Of a stretch of 62,241 nucleotides of DNA, positions 10,917 through 23,948 are shown piece by piece. A program made the position numbers and the translations under genes. Source of the DNA: Fragilaria crotonensis (Eukaryota; Bacillariophyta; Fragilariophyceae; Fragilariales; Fragilariaceae). The notes beneath the pieces were generated by a model. It was not told where the DNA came from, did no database searches, and saw nothing but the letters and a program-made list of their open reading frames with translations. Position 1 is the stretch's first letter. Every line of letters starts with the position of its first letter. The DNA is taken from contig JAKSYS010000355.1 of the NCBI GenBank assembly GCA_022925895.1, positions 1 to 62,241 on the forward strand. Direction: 5' to 3'.

Positions 10917-12250
10917 ATGACCGAAGGAACGGCATCAACGTTTCTACCCGATCCCAACAAACCCCCAGACATCTCCAAACCCATGTTCACGTTCGAACGA
11001 ACTGATTGGATGGACCCTCCAGCCTTCAAACCAATCAATCCAACTTTGAGCGACTCCATCTACCGTCGACGTGCCAACGACTCCCTCTACCAGCAAATCA
11101 GCAGTCCAGCCAAGTGGCAGAAGTACGTCACATTAGGTTACTTTGCCATCGACGATGGTGCTTTCTTTGACCTCGAATGGAGCGCTCGCGAAGCGAGCCC
11201 AACCAAGATGCACAGTATCATCTGGTACAACTACTTGTACCACATCGACCGAGACATGGACATACCAGCAAAACTCAACTCATGGGCCACCCAAGTTTCA
11301 CAATCCTATCTTATCAACCATGCCCCCTAGATATTGACAATCGACACATTGACAACCTCGTGGAAACAGACTCAACTCACTACTACCCCAATGGACATCG
11401 AAGAAGACAAATGGACAGAAGTCATCTCGGTCGGAAAGGCTAAGGCAACCAAACGACGCGTTTCCTCCCTCACTAGTAAAGCCGCAGAACCAAACCCCCC
11501 CCACAAACATTGCCCCAGGCTTCAATCTCCCAGAAAATGACACCCCACAAACCAGCTTGAAACCAACCCCAGCGGACAAGAACGACAACAACGGCATCGC
11601 TGACGCAAACACCACATCTACCGCAAACAACGAATTCTCGATCTGGCTAAACAATCGGACAACCACCGGAAACCCACCTACATGGGCCGCTCCAAACAAC
11701 ACAACAGAACGAAACCCCAACACAACTCCACAACGCAACACAGGAACTCCACCAGCGCCGCGCGCAACAAACACATCCTCTTCCCACACATACACCCCTC
11801 ATCCAAACAAAAAGATCAACGACGGCACCCACCGCATCACAATCAAATGGAAATTGGAAAAACACTATCTAATCAGACTCGAGGAAAACGAAGACGAACT
11901 TCTACATGAAATCCACCAGCTCATCACACACGTGTTTGAAGACGACGACGGACTTCTATACCCATGGAAAAGCAAAGACACACAACACACAACGCCAGCA
12001 TCCAACCTACATCTCGACGACGTCAAACAGCTGATCTCTCCAAACATTGCTTTCATCAAATCAACTTCCCTTCTCGTTTTTGGCATTCGATTCGGATTCA
12101 GCGCAAATCCATCTACTTGGAAGTTTAAGACGAACACCCAAACATGCATGCAAAGCCATCACTTCAACGCCTCCATATCCAACTCCACATGCGACAGCGG
12201 CAACATGGTCACGGCTGGATACATTCTCTTGAAAGCACCCAACACCACAA
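10917..12250 (+). pseudogene. LINE ORF1, first segment, broken
   Basis: The start is ATG at 10917 in a CCACCATGA context. The first 137 codons contain aromatic-rich sequence (KWQKYVTLGYFAIDDG, IIWYNYLYHID) with no family I can name. An in-frame TAG at 11328-11330 is followed by the same frame to 11540. A change of frame at a run of eight C (about 11,496-11,503) then leads to a Thr/Asn/Pro-rich linker and a more conserved block beginning RITIKWKLEKHYLIRLEENEDEL (11,838 onwards). The reading frame is cut at 12,250 by copia A. ORF1 proteins of LINEs usually bind RNA; that role is inferred from position only. Confidence 0.6.
12246..12250. repeat. Left target duplication of copia A (CACAA)
   Basis: CACAA borders the 5' LTR here and recurs at 18939-18943 directly after the 3' LTR. 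Five base pairs is the usual copia duplication length. Confidence 0.85.
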
Positions 12251-12807
12251 TAAAACAAAAGCTACTGTGCTGCCGCCTATCGTCGTGACAATACTCTAAG
12301 TCTCCTAATCGTCCGTCCGTCAACCAAAGTTTTCGTGGGTCACGCTTCGGTTCTCATTGGGTACCGGTTGGGTTCGCTTTGCGTTCGCCTTCTCATAATT
12401 GTTTTGCGTCATTGTTCCTCGGACACTGTCGAATGTTCTGTGGAAAAATGTCGGGAAGCGCAATCGTAAGCCGAGCTACGACGAGAACACAAAATGGGTG
12501 CATCACCAAATCTACATATTACACAATATATATTCGGAATTCATTCACATGGTTTCGGTACATGTTCTACATTCAATCTACACAGCTACATTTGAAGAAC
12601 AACAAAAGAACAAAGAAGGATGTCAAAAGAACAAGAAGAACAGCTCTCATTTGATCACTGCTCTCATTCAATGGTTCTCATTTCATTCTTTTGCATATTT
12701 TACATGTCTCACAATTAATCAATAGTTCATTCTTACAAGTCTAAGTCTTCGATCTACTAATTCGTCGAGCCCTTGTTCGTAGCCTCAACGCCGCGAATAA
12801 AACTTTA
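12251..12807 (+). repeat. Copia A 5' LTR
   Basis: 557 bp, matching 18382-18938 with about three substitutions and no indel. Short open frames inside are shadows. A related but diverged LTR is found in copia B. Confidence 0.95.
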
Positions 12808-12821
12808 CGCTTCCTCTGCGC
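12808..12821 (+). other. Copia A primer-binding site
   Basis: CGCTTCCTCTGCGC directly follows the 5' LTR. The same word sits in the same place in copia B and C. Its complement, GCGCAGAGGAAGCG, resembles the D-arm of eukaryotic initiator tRNA-Met, suggesting priming by a 5' tRNA fragment as known for Drosophila copia. Confidence 0.7.
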
Positions 12822-12930
12822 TAAGTAATAAGACAAGTGCTGTTGTTTGATCAATCAAACTAACCTTCAAGCTTTTCAAAGTCAAGTGCTTTAAAGTTTG
12901 CATCAACTAGGTCTCCCAGCAAGATCTACC

Positions 12931-14158
12931 ATGGCTGCTCAACCAGCTCCCCATTTTGCATTGGCTCCAGCCTTTGCTAACCCTGATGTTCTCAACTACT
13001 CTGAGCAGGCTGCTGCCAAGCTCTTCAAGTCTGGTACTGAGTCTTTGTCCATCAAGTTTGACTGCAAGCCAGAAAACCTCCAGCTCTTCTTGGATCAAGC
13101 AGGGATAAGTCCATTGTCTTTGATTGGCTCAACATCTTGAACATTCCTATTCAAGGGGATGTGGCATTGTCCAAGGACCTCATTGAATCCTATGGAGAAA
13201 TTTCCTATGAAGATGTCAAAGCTCATGCCCTCACCTATATGAATGAGGACTCAAGAGAGGCTCAAGATTCCTTCATGCTTTATCATTGCCTCATGAATTC
13301 TTTGACCGACGCCGCTCAGAAGCAAGTCAGAACCAGAGGAAATGTTCATCCCTTCATGTTTGGTGGAAAAGGTTCAGGCCCCCTCCTCCTCAAGGTCATC
13401 ATCATGGTGTCACATGTGGATACCAGAGCTACCATCACCAGTGTCAGGACCAAACTCTCCAGTCTTGATTATGCAATGAGGAACAAGATTCTGATATTGA
13501 AGCCTTCAATGACTATGTTCTTGGTTTGGTCAGCAAGCTCCACGCCAGAGGACAAGAGACTCAAGATCTCCTGGTCAATCTTTTCAAAGGATACAAGGCA
13601 TGCAAGGATGCTGAGTTTGTGGACTACATCAAGAAGAAGGAAGACCTTTATGAGGAAGGAGGTGAAGTCAACTACCAGCAACTCATGGATTGGGCTCTCA
13701 ACAAGTTCAAGACCAGAAAGGAGTCAGAGCAGTGGTGCCAGAGAACTACAGAAGAAGAAACCATCATTGCCTTACAGGCCCAAGTCAATAATCTCATGGT
13801 CCATCAGAAGAAACCTACCTATCCAGCAGGCAAGTCCAATGGAGATGGAAAGAAGGACTACAAGCAGGGATTCAACAAGAAAGGCAAGGGTAAAGGCAAG
13901 CCAAGGGCAGGTGACTTTCCAGCATGGATGACTACCTCTCCCAAGGTTGGTGAGAAGCAGAACAAGACTGTGGAAGGCAAGGACTATCATTGGTGCCCTA
14001 ATCACAACAGATGGACCAGGCACAGGCCCTCTGAGTGCAAAGGGATTGGTTTCAAGGTGGCAGCTCCCAAGAAGGATCAAGGCAACAAGTTTGCAGATGC
14101 CAAGCACAACATGAAACTCTCCAATGCCCTCGCCGCCATCTCTCAAGATGACGAATGA
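12931..14158 (+). pseudogene. Copia A gag, two one-base frame breaks
   Basis: Capsid/nucleocapsid protein of the element. It begins MAAQPAPHFALAPAF, parallel to the intact copia B gag (408 residues). Breaks occur near 13,100 (one C missing from a CC pair relative to B) and near 13,485 (one G missing). The capsid region includes VRTKLSSLD and LLVNLFKGYKACKDAEF. A Lys/Gly-rich stretch precedes a zinc-knuckle-like segment WCPNHNRWTRHRPSECKG. The stop overlaps the pol start as ATGA at 14155-14158. Confidence 0.85.
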
Positions 14159-17100
14159 TGGGGAAGCCCAATGGACTGCGTGTTCATTGGGCCATGGACT
14201 CTTCAATGGTGGAAGAGGAGGATGGCAGAGCTGTGCATCCTTCTCCTTACCTTCATGAGTACCATTGTCCAGGTGGTTCAACAAGTGTGGGACCCTCCAT
14301 GTCCAAGCAAGAAATCTGTGAAGACAAGTCCTTGGAGGCACTCCCAGTCGCCGTGTCTGAGTATGTCAAGTCTTGGATGCATGATACCCTGAGGCTCAGC
14401 CAAGGTCAAGAACCAAGGTACAATGGATCAACAATTGCCCAGTCGTGAGGCGCCCTCAAACGCGCGTGCGAAAGCAAAGCTCTGGACGAAATTTCAAGCC
14501 CTACAAGAGACAATGGATTCCCTCAGAAGGAAGATGGTCAAGGGCAAGAAACATTTCAGTCAACTGGAATGCCTGACTGCAATCATTGCAATGAAGGCCA
14601 AGCAGACCCATCAAGATGAAGTGGCAAGGTTTGACACTGATGCCAGGGCAATCAGGATTGACAACTGTGCTTCCTATTGCATCTCCAACGACAAGAAGGA
14701 CTTCATCACCCCTCTCAAGAAGGTCAACAAGAAACTAAAGGGGTTGGGTGGCACATTGGCTGACATATACTCAGGGACCATCAAATGGTCAATTGAAGAT
14801 GATGATGGAGTTTCTCATGATTGGGTCATCCCAAATGGGCTCTATGTCAAGGATTCACCTTCAAAGCTGTTATCTCCACAGCATTGGGCCCAGACTGCCC
14901 AAGACTTCAAGCCTTTGCCAAGAGGCACATGGTGTTCAACATATCATGATTGTATCCAGCTTCAGTGGGCTCAAAGAAAGTTCACCAAGACAGTGAGGTT
15001 GGGTAGGGACAGTGGCAACATTGCAACCATGTACACTTCCCCAAGCTACAAGGCTTTTTCCACATTCTGCAACATGTGTGAAGTGGAACTGGATGAGGAT
15101 GATCCTATCATCTCAATGGTCACCCATCTCATCCCTGATGATGAAGACTGTGATGAACAAGTTTATCTCCCAGAGGCAACAGATACCTCAACTCAAGGGG
15201 TGGATTGGAATCAAACTCCAAATACACCAGTCTCATTTGACCTCGATGCCAAGAACCACCCTGACTCGCCAGCAATCGTTGAAGATGAAGAGGATGCTAC
15301 TTTCCAAGAGAAACCTGCTGCAGAATTCCTTCGCTGGCATCACAAGCTGAATCATATGTCAGGAGCCAAGATGCAAAGCATGGCCAAGAGTGGTTTGCTC
15401 CCAAAGAAGTTGGCAACATGCCAAATCCCAACTTGCACCAGTTGCTTGTATGGGAAGGCCACCAGGAGACCCTGGAGAACCAAGCCCAAACTTGGACAAC
15501 AAGGTGGCAAGCTCAGGACAGCTAGGAGCCCGGACAGTGCATCAGTGTTGATCAGTTGGAGTCCACAACTCCAGGGCTCATTGCCCAAATCAAGGGTTGG
15601 CTTACCAAGAAAAGGTACAGGGTGGCAACAGTCTTTGTTGATCATTTCAGTGGTTTGTCTTACATCCACCTTCAGAAGTCAACCAATGCAGATGAAACTC
15701 TTGAAGCAAAGCTGGCATTTGAGAGGTATGCATCCAAGTTCAATGTCAAGATCAAGAGTTACCAAGCTGACAATGGCAGATTTGCAGAGAACAAGTTCAT
15801 GGCAGCCATCAAGGAGGCAGGTCAAACCATCACTTTCTGTGGGGTCAATGCCCATTTCCAGAATGCAGTGGCAGAAAGGAGGATCAGGACTTTACAAGAC
15901 CAAGCAAGGACCATGCTCATCCATGCTCAACACAGGTGGCCCAAGGCAATTGATGCTCATCTGTGGCCCTATGCCCTCAGGGTTGCCAATGAAGTTCACA
16001 ACTCTACAGCTTCCTTGGGAAGGGAAGACCTCAAGTCGCCGTTCGAATTGTTTGCCAAGTCTGAAGTCACTCCAAATCTGAATCACTTCCAGCCTTTTGG
16101 ATGTCCTGTCTTTGTCCTTGACAACAAGATGCAATCTGGAAAGAAGCTACCCAAGTGGGAAGTCAGATCAAGGATGGGAGTCTACCTGGGAATGTCCATG
16201 CAGCATGCAAGGAGTGTGGCTTTGGTTCTCAACCTCAAGACAGGCCATGTATCACCTCAATTCCATGTCACCTTTGATCCCAAGTTTGAAACAGTCAGGC
16301 ACTCATTGGGAAACATGTCTCCACCCTCAGATTGGCAGAAGTTATGTGGGTTCAAAGCCTCATCCACTTCCAGGCTTCAAGACATCAAGCAACCAGCTCA
16401 ACCTCAAGGTCTGCAACAGGGTGTCCCATTCATGGAATTTGATCTGGCACCTGGAGAATCGGTCAATGAGGGAGAAGCACAAGCATCTCAGACCCCACTT
16501 CCAGTTTCTGAGGGAGAACAGGATCAAGAACCTCAAGTTCAGCTCAGAAGATCTCCAAGACTCAACAAGACCTCTGATGAACCTTCCAACAAGCCAGAGT
16601 CCAAGGTTTTTGATGTTTGGTACAACCTGGAAGCCAAGTTGGAGGACCAGCTTCCTTATCATGTGGCCTTTGAGACCATCAAGGAGTGGATGGACATTGA
16701 GGGGGAGCTGCATCCCATGCTTGCTTATGCCGCCTCTGCGGACCCCGACACGATGTACTACCATGAGGCCATGAGGGAGCCGGATCGCGCAGAGTTCATC
16801 AAGGCAATGGAGAAGGAAGTCATGAGTCACACCGAAAATCAAGTCTGGGAGTTGGTACCAAGGTCCTCAGTCCCTCAAGGAACCAAGATCCTTCCAGCAG
16901 TGTGGGCAATGAAGCGCAAGCGTCGAATTGCAACTCGCGAAGTCTACAAGTGGAAAGCCAGGCTCAACATTGATGGATCCAAACAAGAGGAAGGAGTCAA
17001 TTATTGGGAAACATTCTCACCTGTGGCATCCTGGGCAGCCATCAGAATGGTGCTCATCACTACCCTGATTCATGGTTGGTACACCAAGCAGATTGATTTT

Positions 17101-18350
17101 GTGTTGGCCTATCAAGCAGATGTGGAATGTGAACTCTACATGGCCATCCCAAAGGGTTTTGAAGTGGAAGGTGAAGCTCAAGACTTTGTCCTCAAGCTCA
17201 AGAAGAATCTCTTTGGGCAGAAGCAAGCAGGCAGAGTGTGGAACCAGCATCTGGTGGACAAGCTCAAGGAAGTTGGGTTCATTCCAAGTCAAGTTGATGA
17301 ATGCCTATTTTACAAAGGCAAGTCAGTGTTTGTTCTTTACACTGATGATTCCATTTTGGCTGGACCAGACCCTCAAGAATTGGATAACATTGTCAAAGAG
17401 ATGGAAGCAGTTGGACTCAAGCTCACTGTGGAAGGAGACATCTCAGACTTCCTTGGGGTTCAAATTGACAGAATCAATGACAACACTTTCAACCTTTCTC
17501 AGCCTCACCTCATCAATGATGTCATCAAGGAATTGCGCTTGGATGGGAAGAATGTGGCTATCAAGAAAACAACTGGAGCCTCAAGCAAGACTTTGTGCAG
17601 GCATTTGGAGTCTCCTCCTTTGATGATCATTTCAATTATCGCCGAGTCATTGGACAGATGAATTATCTCGAAAAATGTTCCAGGCTTGACATCTCTTGTG
17701 CAGTTCATCAAGGAGCAAGGTTTGTTTCTAACCCAAGACTTGAACATGGCAAAGCATTGAAATGGCTGGGCAGGTACCTGGTTGGTTCAAAGGACAAGGG
17801 TATGATCTATTCTCCAGGTAACCAAAGCTTTGATGTCTATGTTGATGCTTCCTTCACTGGAGATTGGGATCCAACAGTTGCAGATTGGGATTCAGACACA
17901 GCAAGGTCAAGGACTGGTTATGTGATTCTTTATGCCAATTGTCCAGTCATCTGGGCATCCAAGCTTCAGTCAGAGATTGCCTTGTCAACAACTGAGAGTG
18001 AATATTTGGCAATTTCAGCAGCTACCAGAGAAGTGCTTCCATTGATGGAGTTGGTACAAGAGATGCAACAACATGGATGTGGCCTGACAGCAACAACACC
18101 TCATCTTCATTGTAGGGTTTTTGAAGACAACAGTGGTGCAGTTGAATTGGCTTCAAGCGTCAAGAATCCGAAAATGCGACCACGCACGCGTCACATCAAC
18201 ACGAAGTATCATCATTTCAGAAGCAAGGTTCAAGATGGTACAATTTCAATTCATCAAGTCTCAACTGAGGAAATGCTTGCAGATATTCTGACCAAGATTT
18301 GCAATGAGGAAATTCACACCAAGTTGAGAAAGCAATTGATGGGTTGGTGA
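14155..18350 (+). pseudogene. Copia A pol (protease, integrase, RT, RNase H), frame-broken
   Basis: Polyprotein in copia order. The protease-like motif IDNCASYCIS is at about 14,656. The integrase HHCC finger is at about 15,338-15,450 (HHKLNH, CTSCLYGK), and the integrase core follows with YQADNGRF and NAVAERR. RT motifs include KARLNIDGS, QIDFVLAY and YTDD (17,338). RNase H has VDASFTGD, STTESEY and EDNSGA, and the frame ends MGW-stop at 18,350. Breaks occur near 14,430, 15,530 (one G short of copia B) and 17,612 (TTT where B has TTTT). A three-base deletion removes a Thr after FVLAY. The copy is nonfunctional as read, yet its LTRs are 99% or more identical. Confidence 0.9.
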
Positions 18351-18370
18351 TCCAGAGGACTACGTCGAAC

Positions 18371-18381
18371 GAGTGAGGGAG
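18371..18381 (+). other. Copia A polypurine tract
   Basis: GAGTGAGGGAG immediately precedes the 3' LTR. The same GTGAGGGAG/TAAAA junction is present in copia B. Expected primer for plus-strand DNA synthesis. Confidence 0.7.
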
Positions 18382-18938
18382 TAAAACAAAAGCTACTGTG
18401 CTGCCGCCTATCGTCGTGACAATACTCTAAGTCTCCTAATCGTCCGTCCGTCAACCAAAGTTTTCGTGGGTCACGCTTCGGTTCTCATTGGGTACCGGTT
18501 GGGTTCGCTTTGCGTTCGCCTTCTCATAATTGTTTTGCGTCATTGTTCCTCGGACACTGTCGAATGTTCTGTGGAAAAATGTCGGGAAGCGCAATCGTAA
18601 GCCGAGCTACGACGAGAACACAAAATGGGTGCATCACCAAATCTACATATTACACAATATATATTCGGAATTCATTCACATGGTTTCGGTACATGTTCTA
18701 CATTCAATCTACACAGCTACATTTGGAGAACAACAAAAGAACAAAGAAGGATGTCAAAAGAACAAGAAGAACAGCTCTCATTTGATCACTGCTCTCATTC
18801 GATGGTTCTCATTTCATTATTTTGCATATTTTACATGTCTCACAATTAATCAATAGTTCATTCTTACAAGTCTAAGTCTTCGATCTACTAATTCGTCGAG
18901 CCCTTGTTCGTAGCCTCAACGCCGCGAATAAAACTTTA
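18382..18938 (+). repeat. Copia A 3' LTR
   Basis: 557 bp, near-identical to 12251-12807. It is followed by the duplicated CACAA at 18939-18943 and then by resumed LINE ORF1 sequence. Confidence 0.95.
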
Positions 18939-18943
18939 CACAA

Positions 18944-19134
18944 ATACTCTTTCTATCTTCAACACCTGACCAACAAACTACCAGACAACACTCCTTTCTT
19001 TGACATACTCAGATTTCGGAAAACCCCAATGGACCAAGACATAAACCACCTCGTGGTCCAATGCGGAGAAAGCCACACCATCCCTCTGTGCCAAGCATTA
19101 TCACAGTATCTCACAGGAAACCAAACAGCACTGT
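18944..19134 (+). pseudogene. LINE ORF1, middle segment between copia A and copia B
   Basis: This 191-bp island is LINE sequence caught between two copia insertions. One frame reads FYLQHLTNKLPDNTPFFDIL and on through NHLVVQCGESHTIPLCQAL without a stop. It includes a Cys and His but no clear domain. It ends at ACTGT, which is duplicated at 25924-25928 beyond copia B. Confidence 0.7.
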
Positions 19135-19698
19135 TAAAGTTTTATTCGAAGCGATGGGGCGACGAATAAGGGCTCTGAAACGACGAATTAGTTAAAATAA
19201 ATTAGTAGGAGTGTTATATTTTGCGATAGACTAATTGTGAAATCATGAAAACATGAAGGAAATGAAATTGGTACGACCGAACGAGAGCTCTGAAGCTGCA
19301 CTTTCCTTGTTCTTCTTGTTCTTTGGTTGTTCCCTGATTGTTCTTTGTTAGTTCTTCAGAATCCCATGGTAGAATGGTTGGTTGAAAGATACTGAATCCC
19401 AGATGAATATAATGAAATATAAAGCATGTAAAATGTAGATTTGATGATGCACCAGTTTGTGTTCTCTTTTGAGGTCGGCTGGCGATTGTGCTTCTCATTT
19501 ATGTGTCCGCGGAACATTCGACAATGACCGAAGAACAATGACGCAAACACTTACGAGAACGCAAACGCGAAGCGTGACTCAATCGTGCGAAAGAGAACCG
19601 AACCATGACTCACAGAAACTTTGGTTGACAAACGGACGGAAGGAGAGGTAGAGTATGATCCACGACGGTAGACGCCAATACTGTATCTTTTTCTTTTA
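19135..19698 (-). repeat. Copia B 3' LTR (left on the plus strand)
   Basis: 564 bp. It matches 25360-25923 with about eight substitutions and no length change. On the plus strand it begins TAAAGTTTTATTCG and ends TTCTTTTA. Confidence 0.95.
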
Positions 19699-19707
19699 CT
19701 CCCTCAC
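19699..19707 (-). other. Copia B polypurine tract
   Basis: Reads GTGAGGGAG on the minus strand, directly before the LTR start TAAAAG. The same purine run adjoins the 3' LTR of copia A. Confidence 0.65.
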
Positions 19708-19728
19708 TTGCTTGACAAAGTCCTTCGG

Positions 19729-22700
19729 TTACCAACCCATCAATTGCTCGCGCAACTTGGTGTGAGTCTCTTCATTGCAGGTCTTGGTGAGGATATCTGC
19801 AAGCATGTCTTCAGTTGAGACAGGATGAATAGAAATAGTGCCATCTTGAACCTTGTTCCTGAAATGATGGTACTTGGTGTTGATGTGGCGCGTTTGAGGA
19901 CGCATCTTTGGATTCTTGACACTTGTAGCCAGCTCAATGGCGCCGCTGTTGTCTTCAAAAACCCGACAATGGAGCCTTGGTGTTGTCGCTGTCAATCCAC
20001 ATCCATGATCTTGCATTTCTTGCACCAACTCCATCAATGGAAGCACTTCTCTTGTGGCTGTTGAAATTGCCAAATATTCACTCTCTGTTGTTGATAGAGC
20101 AATCTCAGACTGAAGCTTGGATGCCCATATGACTGGACATGAGGCATAAAGGATAACATAGCCAGTTCTTGACCTTGCAGTGTCTGGATCCCAATCTGCA
20201 TTCTCTGGATCCCAGTCCCCTGTGAATGAAGCATCCACATAGACATCAAAGCTTTGGTTGCTTGGAGAATAGATCATTCCCTTGTCTTTTGAGCCAACAA
20301 GATACCTGCCCAACCACTTCAAAGCCTTGCCATGCTGAAGCCTTGGATTGGACACAAATCTTGCACCTTGGTGAACAGCACATGAGATGTCAAGCCTTGA
20401 ACACTTCTCCAGATAGTTCATCTGACCGATTACCCGGCGATAATTGAAGTGATCATCAAAAGGAGGAGAATCCAGATGCCTGCAGAGAGTCTTGCTTGAA
20501 GCTCCAGTGGTCTTCTTGATTGCCACATTCTGACCATCCAAGCGCAATTCCTTGATGATATCATTGATGAGGTGAGGTTGTGAGAGATTGAAAGTGTTGT
20601 CATTGATTCTGTCAATTTGAACTCCAAGAAAATCAGAGATGTCTCCTTCAACAGTGAGATTGAGATCCACTGCCTTCATTTCTTGAATGATATCATCCAA
20701 TTCTTGTGGATCTGGTCCAGCCAAGATGGAATCATCCGTATAGAGGACAAACACTGACTTGCCTTTGTAGAATAGGCATTCATCAATCTCACTTGGAATG
20801 AATCCAACCTCCTTGAGCTTGTTGACCAGATGCTGGTTCCAAACCCTGCCTGCTTGCTTCTGACCAAAGAGGTTCTTCTTGAGCTTGAGGACATAGTCTT
20901 GACCATCATCTTGAACCTCAAAGCCTTTTGGGATGGCCATGTAGAGTTGGCACTCCACATCTGCTTGAGTATAGGCCAACACAAAATCAATTTGCTTGGT
21001 GAACCACCCATGAATCAATGTAGTGATGAGCACCATCCTGATGGCTGCCCATGATGCCACAGGTGAGAAGGTCTCCCAATAGTTGACTCCTTCCTCTTGC
21101 TTGGAGCCATCAATGTTGAGCCTTGCCTTCCATTTGTATACTTCCCTGGTTGCAATTCGGCGCTTACGCTTCATGGCCCACACTGCTGGAAGAATCTTGG
21201 TTCCTGGAGGGACTGATGACCTTGGGACCAACTCCCAAACTTCGTTTTCGGTGTGACTCTTGACCTCCTTCTCCATTGCCTTGATGAATTCGGCGCGATC
21301 CGGCTCCCTCATGGCCTCATGGTAGTACATGGTGTCGGGATCCGCGGAGGCGGCAAAAGCCAGCATGGGATGCTGCTCTCCCTCAATGTCCACCCACTCT
21401 TTGATAGCTTCAAAGGCCACATAATAAGGAAGCTTGTCCTCCAACTTGGCTTCAAAGTTGTGCCACACATCAAAGACCTTGGATCCTGCCTTGCTGGAAG
21501 GTTCATCAGAGACTTTTGTTGATGCAGCCCCTGGGATCTTGTTGAGTCTTGGGGACCTCCTGAGTTGGACAGGAAGTTCTTCACCTTGTTCTCCCTCAGA
21601 AACTGGAAGTGGTGTTTGAGATGCTTGAGCCTCTCCCTCATTGACCGATTCTCCAGGTTCCAGATCAAATTCCATGAATGGGACACCATGTTGCAAACCT
21701 TGAGCTTGAGCTGATTGCTTGATGCCTTGAAGCCTGGAAGGTGATGAGGCCTTGAATCCACAAAGCTTCTGCCATTCTGATGGAGGAGACAGGTTGCCAA
21801 GTGACTGCCTGACTGTCTCAAACTTGGGATCAAATGTGACATGAAACTGAGGAGAGACATGGCCAGTCTTGAGGTTGAGAACAAGAGCCACACTGCGGGC
21901 ATGCTGCATGGACATGCCAAGGTAGACTCCCATGCGAGCTCTGACCTCCCACTTGGGCAATTTCTGGCCAGATTGCATCTTGTTGTCGAGGACAAACACA
22001 GGACATCCAAAAGGTTGAAAATGATTCAGATTTGGAGTGACTTCAGACCTTGCAAACAACTCAAAGGGAGACTTGTGATCCTCTCTTCCAATTGTTGGTG
22101 TAGAATTGTGAACCTCATTGGCCACTCTGAGAGCATAAGGCCAGAGATGTGCATCAATAGCCTTGGGCCACCTGTGCTGAGCATGAATCAACATAGTTCT
22201 TGCTTGGTCTTGCAAAGTCCTGATTCTTCTTTCTGCAACAGCATTCTGAAAATGTGCATTGACTCCACAGAAAGTGATTGTCTGACCTGCTTCCTTGACA
22301 GCTGCCATGAACTTGTTCTCTGCAAACCTGCCATTGTCAGCTTGATAACTCTTGACTTGGACCTTGAACTTGGAAGCATACCTCTCAAAGGCCAGCTTTG
22401 CTTCAAGAGTTTCATCTGCATTGGTTGACTTCTGAAGGTGGATGTAGGACAAACCACTGAAGTGATCCACAAAGATTGTTGCCACCTTGTACCTTTTCTT
22501 GGTGAGCCAACCCTTGATTTGGGCAATGAGCCCTGGAGTGCTGGACTCCAACTGATCGATGCTGATGCACTGTCCCGGCTCTGAGGCTGTTCGAAGTTTT
22601 CCACCTTGTTGACCACCCTTTGGCTTGGTTCTCCATGGTCTTCTGGTGGCCTTTCCATACAAGCAGCTGGTGCAAGTTGGAACTTGGCACTTGGCCAACT

Positions 22701-23948
22701 TTTTCGGGAGCAAACCGCGCTTGGCCATGCTTTGCATTTTGGCAGCCGACATGTGATTCAACTTGTGATGCCAGCGAAGGAACTCTGCGGCAGGGTTCTC
22801 ATGAACGGCAGTGTCCTCTTCGTCTTCAATGACGACTGGCAAGTCGGTGCGGTCAGTAGCATCAAGGTCAAATGAGACTGGTGTATTTGGAGGCTGGCTC
22901 CAATCCACCCCTTGTTGTAGAGCATCTGGTGCTTCTGGTTGAGGAGCTTGTCCTTCAAAGTCTTCATTTCCATCATCAGGGATGAGATGGGTGACCATTG
23001 AGATGATAGGATCATCCTCATCCTGTTCCACTTCACACATGTTGCAGAAGGTGGAGAAAGCCTTGTAGCTTGGAGCAGTGTACATGGTTGCAATGTTGCC
23101 ACTGCCCTTACTCAGCCTCACTGTTTTGGTGTGCTGTCTTTGAGCCCAGTGAAGTTGAATGCAGTCATGGTATGTTGAACACCATGTGCCTCTTGGCAAA
23201 GGCTTGAAGTCTTGGGCAGTCTGGGCCCAATGCTGTGGAGATAACAGCTTTGAAGGTGAATCCTTGACATAGAGCCCATTGGGAATGACAATGTCATGAG
23301 GACTCCATCATCATCTTCAATTGACCACTTGATGGTGCCTGAGTAGATGTCAGCCAATGTGCCACCCAACCCCTTGAGGCTCTTGTTGACCTTCTTGAGA
23401 GGGGTGATGAAGTCTCTTTTGTCATTAGAGATGCAATAGGAAGCACAGTTGTCAATCCTGATTGCCTTGGCATCAGTGTCAAACCTGGCCACTTCATCTT
23501 GATGGGCTTGCTTGGCCTTCATTGCAATGATTGCAGTCAGGCATTCCAGTTGACTGAAATGTTTCCTTGATTGGTTTCCTTTGGAGGAACCCATTGTCGC
23601 TTGAGGCGCTTGAAATTTCGCCCAGAGCTTTGTGGTCTCACACGCTTTTGAGGGCGCATGACCACTCGGCGGTTGAAGATCCATGTTGGTGCCTTGAGTC
23701 TTGTGGTCTGAGTTGAGGATGTATCGCGCATCCATGACTTAACATACTCAGAAACTGTGACTGGGTGTGCCTTCCATGCCCTGGCCTTCAAGAACTGGTT
23801 TGAAGTGGAAGTAACCCACACTTTGATCTTCTGGACAATGGCACTCATGAGATGGTATAGGAAGCTGAAAACTGCAGTCAGCTTTCCCTGCCACCAATTG
23901 AGAATCCATGGCCCAATGAACACGCAGTCCATTGGGCATCCCCATCAC
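19729..23948 (-). pseudogene. Copia B pol, long intact block plus frame-broken N-terminal part
   Basis: From 23,199 to 19,729 one open frame of 1,156 residues carries the integrase HHCC finger (HHKLNH, CTSCLYGKAT) and core (ISIDQL, YQADNGRF, NAVAERR). The chromodomain-free linker, the RT (KARLNIDGS, YTDDSILAG) and RNase H (VDASFTGD, STTESEY, EDNSGA) follow, ending MGW-stop. Upstream, the protease-like IDNCASYCIS region is in another frame, joined near 23,300 if one base of a C run is restored. Another break lies near 23,760. Pol would start at 23,948, whose ATG overlaps the gag TGA (ATGA). It is the best-preserved pol in the window and a good reference for copia A. Confidence 0.9.

Larger units (their letters stand above)
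12251..18938 (+). mobile_element. Copia A: Ty1/copia LTR retrotransposon inside LINE ORF1
   Basis: A complete 6,688-bp element: two 557-bp LTRs, primer-binding site, gag, pol, polypurine tract, and a 5-bp duplication (CACAA). LTRs begin TAAAAC and end AACTTTA rather than TG/CA. The two LTRs differ at only three positions by my reading. Coding regions carry several one-base frame breaks relative to copia B, its close relative. Confidence 0.95.

Noticed and set aside
12379-12725. Open frames of about 90-108 codons repeated at 18,510-18,856
   Set aside because: They lie inside the two copia A LTRs and recur only because the LTRs are repeated; no domain is seen.
19214-19651. Short frames repeated at 25,439-25,876
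   Set aside because: They are inside the copia B LTRs and are shadows of repeated non-coding sequence.
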